Below are positions 7,404-10,851 of a stretch of DNA of 10,851 nt, piece by piece; position 1 is the stretch's first letter; each line of letters starts with the position of its first letter. The stretch comes from Fragilaria radians (lineage: Eukaryota; Bacillariophyta; Fragilariophyceae; Fragilariales; Fragilariaceae), in contig CAAAJI010000188.1 of assembly GCA_900642245.1 (NCBI GenBank), positions 69,546-80,396 on the forward strand. Direction: 5' to 3'. Under the pieces are notes generated by a model, which saw nothing but the letters and a program-made list of their open reading frames with translations, did no database searches and was not told where the DNA came from. Made by a program: the position numbers and the translations under genes.

Positions 7404-8830
7404 GGAATTAAAGGGAGTAAGCCTCCGTATATTTATTCTTTCAGAAACAGGAACTCTGTTTACGTAAGCTCAGTTAAGGAAGCTAATAATTCACTTCTAT
7501 GGAACCACATGTCCCTGTAATAATTGACAATGCCAATAAATTGATACAGTGCCTTCCAAGTGGTAGGTGGTTTAATATTTAATATAGCCTCCACTTTTTG
7601 TTCACCGGTTGGATCCCTTTGCAAGTAATCCAATATCCTAAATACTCAATTTCATCTGTGAGTAATTTAGATTTCTCAGCATTAATCTTCATTCCTGCTA
7701 CAGAGAGTCTGGCCAAAACCATTTCCAACTTAATTAGATGATCCTTAAAGTCTTTGTTGCTCATGATCAATAAGTCATCAAAGTAAGTCGTGACATATTC
7801 TAATTTTTGCATAAGTTAGACATAACTTGTTGAAATACATCAGGTGGAATTTTAATTCCCATAGGGAGACATTTGTAGTTATAGTGTCTCCAGGGAAAAA
7901 TAATAGTGCGTATGATGATATCCCATGTTGAGGTCAAGAGAAGATGCATATGTGAAACCTTCCATTGATCTAATCATGTCTCCTATTTTTGGAATAGGGA
8001 ATGGGTGTACGTTGTAGCAGATTATAAACCTTCCTAAAGTCTGATACTAAACGTAAGGTCCCATTCGTTTTAGGAATTGCAAAGCTAGGTGATGCCCATT
8101 AAGAGGTATAGTCCTCCTCAAGGACTCCAATTTCTACTAGCCTGTCAACCTCTTTCCTTAACTGTTCCTCCATGCTTTTAGGCACAGTATATGGTCTTGC
8201 ATGAAATGGCTTGCAGTTGGGATCACTTTATGTGAGTCCTATGAGATCCATATGGAATTCCCTTAGAGATCCATCAAATAGATGGTCGTACTTATGCAGC
8301 AATTGCATAAGTTGCTTTTGTACCTCTGTATTTAAGAGGTGACAAGCTTGGACAAGGTCATCCAGATATTCGGGCGCACACGAAGCCTCTAACGCTCTAG
8401 AGAATCTATTCATTTCTGATTTAGCGGATGAGAGTTCATTAGCCATTACGTAATGCTCTAATAGGTTATGAGCACAGGTCAATGTCCCAGGTTCCTTCAT
8501 TGGAACTTCATCCGCATTCCATTTGATAACATGTATGCTAAAATCTAGGATAATCTCTAGATCATTTAGCAATTCCAGTCCAATTATCATATAATTGACA
8601 GAGAATTTGGACGTTTATCTGCATGAAATTTCTAAGGAATAGTTTTATTCAAACTTAATTCTGGAAGTGGAAAATACATGAGACAACGTTTTGTGGTTTT
8701 AAAACTTCCCACCTATAGTTTTCCAAGTTGTTTCAGATATTCCTACTTGTACGAGGTTTCTTGATAGAATAAATCCAGAAAGAATGTTTCTACCACTTGC
8801 CCGTAATAACAGATGTGGAATCATGGTATA
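7404..8830 (-). pseudogene. Ty3/gypsy Pol fragment: protease, RT, then deletion to integrase tail
   Basis: From high to low coordinates: a degenerate aspartic protease (about 8800-8560; ASGRNIL where DTG is expected, then TTWKTIGGKF and MIIGLELLNDLEIILDF); a spacer (8560-8230); and RT with WASPSFAIPKTNGTLRLVSDFRK (about 8098-8030), YFDDLLIMS (the YxDD active site, about 7790-7765), INAEKS and EYLGYWIT. It continues through FIGIVNYYRDMW to a TAA at 7462-7460, then jumps to the integrase tail VSERINIRRLT (about 7449-7417) and the polypurine tract. RNase H and integrase core are therefore deleted. Stops and frame shifts lie at about 7815-8230. Protease plus RT in this order, the YLGYWIT block and the MIIGxxLL motif place it in Ty3/gypsy. 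Confidence 0.88.
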
Positions 8831-8859
8831 TGATTGGAGTTGGAACTTTTTCCATGGTC

Positions 8860-9160
8860 ACAAATTAGAAAGAAAGATTATACACTTGTTTACAATTAGT
8901 ACGGTCAATCGGTGTTGAGAAGAGTTAGGGTGTTGACGTATCCCTAACCTTGTCAAGGATAGGATATACCCGCAGACCAACAATGCATAAGGATAAGGGT
9001 CCAGGTTCAAAGTTCGATTCACCTCCATACAATTGAAGTTCTTTTGTTTTCTAAGAATTTCCATGGAGAATATCTTTCGTACATCTTACGTACAATAATA
9101 ACACAGTATATTTTGAACAGAGGATCTACAAATGTTCACAAGAATAAATTTTAGTTAACT
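8860..9160. other. Non-coding stretch upstream of the gypsy fragment
   Basis: A 68-codon minus-strand frame (9064-8858) has no recognisable motif. A GTTCGATTC element near 9013 resembles a tRNA T-loop but lacks partner stems and an A box. No 5' gypsy LTR is recognisable. Confidence 0.35.
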
Positions 9161-9310
9161 GATTTATAATCTCATAATTTACATAAAATAACATTTTACA
9201 GCATAAATATATTATAGAATCATTTTATCTTTTCGGTTTATCAGGACCAGACTCCCTCAGCTACAAAGGTAACTACAAAGTTAAAACGCTTGCGTTTGTT
9301 TGTTTTGCTC
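9161..9310 (+). repeat. Dispersed repeat, copy 3
   Basis: Aligns with 342-487: AGCATAAAT, ATTTTATCTTT, TTTATCAGGACCA, CTCAGCTA, AAAGGT, ACTACAAAG and TAAAAC in the same order, with a few indels. Here it is not followed by copia coding but, after 120 bp, by the tyrosine recombinase remnant. It may mark the edge between retroelement debris and the viral segment. Confidence 0.65.
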
Positions 9311-9428
9311 ATCTTGGTTGCATCAACACTTGTGTGTGTGCTTGTGTGCTTATTGTCATTCATTTGCCAAAATCCTTTTCTGCTTGACTGCTAAAATGGT
9401 CCTAACACTCAACTAACACATCAGAGAG

Positions 9429-10109
9429 ACAACTCTATAAAACAAGACAAGAAAAGTCTAAAAAACATTGTAGCGGCATAGCTACAGAAAACCCCTAACC
9501 CCTGATGATATAAGAAGACTCAAAGAAGTGAGAGACAGAAAGAAAGACAATATTTTCAAATTTGCGAAGGAATTACAAGAGCTGACTATTATGGCTGCAT
9601 ATATCTGGCAACCGCCATTACGCAACAATTGGGGGTCTCTTAATCTTGTTGGTTCCAAAGCACAGGCAAGAGATAAGACAATGAACTACATGCTTGTCAA
9701 AAGTAATAAGATTGACATCATAATGAATAGATACAAGAACGATTATAGTCTTGGTCAAAAAGTTATTACACTAACTCCTAAGTTTGGTAGTTTGATGTGA
9801 AACTGGTAAAAAGTACTTGATAGTATCTACGATAATCCGTTGTATCCATTTTACTACAGCATCAATTCTTCTGGCAGAGTTCAACATTCAACATCAGAAA
9901 CTCTTCAAAGACAAATCCCTAGAATCTTCGAGAAACACACAGGTAAAGCTAAAGCTATTGGTATCAATGATATGAGACATATATTTGAGATTGCTCTTCA
10001 AACATCTCCTGAATACAGAGATATGACTATTAAAGAGAAGGAAAAACTGCATGAAACACTTTGACATAATTTCAACACCGCTCAACGTTACAATTTGATT
10101 CATAGATAA
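9429..10109 (+). pseudogene. Virus-type tyrosine recombinase (integrase), three in-frame stops
   Basis: Tyrosine recombinases cut and rejoin DNA to integrate mobile or viral genomes. One frame from 9474 to 10109 shows the expected catalytic series: R in WQPPLRNN (9621-9623), K in NRYKND (9735-9737), R-H in INDMRH (9975-9980), H right after a stop (10065-10067) and the nucleophile Y in TAQRYN (10089-10091). An N-terminal core-binding part (NSIKQDKKSLKNI, another frame) appears at about 9430-9470. In-frame stops: TGA 9798, TAA 9807, TGA 10062. A TAG at 9471 precedes the main frame. The PPLRN and DMRH wording resembles integrases of polinton-like viruses, virophages and some giant viruses more than host enzymes. 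The two genes downstream on the same strand also look viral. I judge it inactive; virus group is uncertain. Confidence 0.75.
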
Positions 10110-10117
10110 TATTAGTA

Positions 10118-10146
10118 TCTATTTAGAATTATGTTACAAATAGTAT
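10118..10146 (+). promoter_or_regulatory. Putative viral promoter, copy 1
   Basis: TCTATTTAGA (10118-10127) followed by AAATAGTAT (10138-10146), 17 nt before the ATG at 10164. Both motifs recur, in the same order, before the next gene (10581-10590 and 10618-10626). Shared short motifs upstream of neighbouring genes are typical of DNA-virus promoters, but two AT-rich instances are weak evidence. Confidence 0.35.
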
Positions 10147-10163
10147 ATACCAAAGTTAAAAAA

Positions 10164-10533
10164 ATGGTTAAAAAAAAGATTTCTGAATTGACGCCTGAAC
10201 AAGCTGATAGACGACGTGAGAGACGTCGTGAATGGGCTAGAAAGTATAGAGAAACAGATGAGCACAAACAATACTGGGGTGGATATTATCAATCCAATGA
10301 AGACAAATTTCGTGAGTATTCAAATAAGAAAAAAAAGATGCATGTTAAAAAATTCCTCTGTTCATGTGGAGGAACGTACATTTATCTGTCAATTAATACT
10401 CACTTAAAAACAAAAAAATCATCAAAGTCATTTAAAGGATCATCCAGATTATGTCATTGATAAAGAAGAAAAGAAAAGAGAATCGCTTGAGCATTATAAT
10501 AAGCAAGTCATTGACAATCAAGTGGCGCAATGA
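10164..10533 (+). pseudogene. Basic protein with CxCGG...H zinc-finger-like motif, split by a one-base frameshift
   Basis: From ATG 10164 the product is rich in K, R and E (ELTPEQADRRRERRREWARKY, a likely charged helix, with tyrosine-containing YRETDEHKQYW and YYQSNEDKFREYSNKKKK). It then has FLCSCGGTYIY and a later THLKT, i.e. C-x-C-G-G ... H. After the A7 run at 10412-10418 this frame runs into a stop at 10460. The frame one base on continues with HQSHLKDHPDYVIDKEEKK to a TGA at 10531-10533, supplying the second histidine expected for the C2H2-like unit. The intact gene would be about 120 residues. Basic K/R/E-rich proteins ending in CxCG...HxxTKxH motifs are common in giant viruses and polinton-like viruses, where their role is poorly known (DNA binding is assumed). 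ATG 10131 is an alternative start. A homopolymer error in assembly could explain the break. Confidence 0.7.
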
Positions 10534-10580
10534 ACATTATATTTTTTGATTTTTTTTCATATAATTTCTTGAAAAAGTGG

Positions 10581-10626
10581 TCTATTTAGATATTAGACTA
10601 TACTAGTATATATCTATAAATAGTAT
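10581..10626 (+). promoter_or_regulatory. Putative viral promoter, copy 2
   Basis: TCTATTTAGA (10581-10590) and AAATAGTAT (10618-10626), 27 nt before ATG 10654, in an AT-rich 120-bp intergenic gap. Same two motifs as before the zinc-finger gene, with 27 nt rather than 10 nt between them. Confidence 0.35.
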
Positions 10627-10653
10627 CAAAAATAAAGTAAATAGTTTTCAGAA

Positions 10654-10830
10654 ATGTCTGTAGTAACAAAAGTAAAGCAATACATTAACAAGATTGATAG
10701 TTTGACACTATTCCAAACATTGTTGAATGATAGCAAAGATGGATACCATACAGGTATCAATGAAAACACTAAGATCATTAGAATTGAGTATCATTATGAA
10801 AAGAAGAATGGCGACTCAGACAAAAAGTGA
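10654..10830 (+). CDS. Small 58-residue protein of unknown function
   Basis: An intact frame, MSVVTKVKQYINKIDSLTLF at the start and IRIEYHYEKKNGDSDKK at the end. It is soluble and charged, with no cysteines, no membrane segment and an amphipathic N-terminal helix (KVKQYINKI). I do not recognise the family. It lies on the same strand as the recombinase and zinc-finger genes, with its own AT-rich upstream region, and its end overlaps the start of the next frame by 23 bases. The compact arrangement fits a viral gene cluster. Hypothetical; its reality rests on context and a balanced codon composition, not on homology. Confidence 0.5.
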   Translation: MSVVTKVKQYINKIDSLTLFQTLLNDSKDGYHTGINENTKIIRIEYHYEKKNGDSDKK

Positions 10831-10851
10831 GCTTTCATTTATAGCCAAAAT
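10808..10851 (+). CDS. Start of an overlapping gene, runs off the window
   Basis: ATG at 10808 opens a frame reading MATQTKSELSFIAK and continuing past the window end. It overlaps the last 23 bases of the 58-residue gene in another frame, with context A at -3. Only 14 codons are visible, so it may be chance; the Ala after Met and the overlap typical of compact viral genomes are the only support. Confidence 0.3.
   Translation, partial: MATQTKSELSFIAK

Noticed and set aside
8990..9035. Second tRNA-like B box (GTTCGATTC)
   Set aside because: No A box at tRNA distance and no pairing T-stem or acceptor; single short matches are expected by chance.
8858..9064. 68-codon minus-strand frame upstream of the gypsy fragment as gag
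   Set aside because: No zinc knuckle or gag-like content, and no continuity with the protease frame.
9328..9352. TG-rich microsatellite as a regulatory repeat
   Set aside because: Short and imperfect, with nothing around it to suggest a role.
10404..10425. Programmed frameshift at the A7 run in the zinc-finger gene
   Set aside because: A -1 shift on A AAA AAA would meet a stop within six codons. The matching frame is +1, which this slippery site does not favour, so an insertion or sequencing error is simpler.
1..10851. CRISPR array, rRNA, bacterial operon signals
   Set aside because: No regularly spaced identical repeats, no rRNA-like blocks and no Shine-Dalgarno pattern; the content is eukaryotic.

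Overview
The window looks like AT-rich nuclear DNA from a eukaryotic microalga, most likely a diatom. That rests on one apparently intact gene, a leucine-rich-repeat membrane protein with a long acidic N-terminal tail, one transmembrane segment and eight 24-residue plant-type repeats behind a WY/Cys-containing cap, an architecture I associate with the large diatom LRR receptor-like family. It also rests on the Ty1/copia and Ty3/gypsy remnants, whose protein motifs resemble diatom and other stramenopile elements. The assignment is from recognition, not a search.

Layout, left to right. Positions 1-90 hold a tRNA-like sequence with RNA polymerase III A and B boxes. Positions 323-490 hold the first copy of a dispersed repeat, followed by a decayed copia reverse transcriptase/RNase H fragment on the plus strand (about 493-1265). 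This is joined abruptly to the C-terminal tail of a gypsy integrase (1266-1480) and its polypurine tract. Positions 1500-2500 are non-coding apart from an inverted copy of the dispersed repeat (2101-2180). The LRR gene runs on the minus strand, 3944 to 2502. Positions 3970-4770 show nothing codable.

From 4777 to 8860 almost everything is retrotransposon debris on the minus strand. A copia linker plus RT (6001-4777) is split by a clean 273-bp solo LTR with a 6-bp target duplication. Next come a tandem pair of LTR-like repeats, a separate copia RNase H fragment (6861-6649), a hairpin-rich gypsy LTR (7380 to about 6867), its polypurine tract, and a gypsy protease-RT remnant that has lost RNase H and most of integrase by internal deletion. 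A third copy of the dispersed repeat sits at 9161-9310.

The right end (about 9430-10851) changes character. It carries compact, same-strand, virus-like genes: a tyrosine recombinase with a recognisable R..K..RH..H..Y catalytic series but three in-frame stops; a very basic protein with a CxCGG...H zinc-finger-like motif, broken by one base in an A7 run; an intact 58-codon small gene; and a gene that overlaps it and leaves the window. Two of them share a 10-bp upstream motif. My reading is the edge of an endogenised polinton-like virus, virophage or related large-DNA-virus element inserted in a retrotransposon-rich region. This is the part most worth following into the flanking sequence.

Functionally, only the LRR gene looks like a working host gene. 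The retroelements are all broken, and the viral segment is partly decayed with at least one intact small frame.
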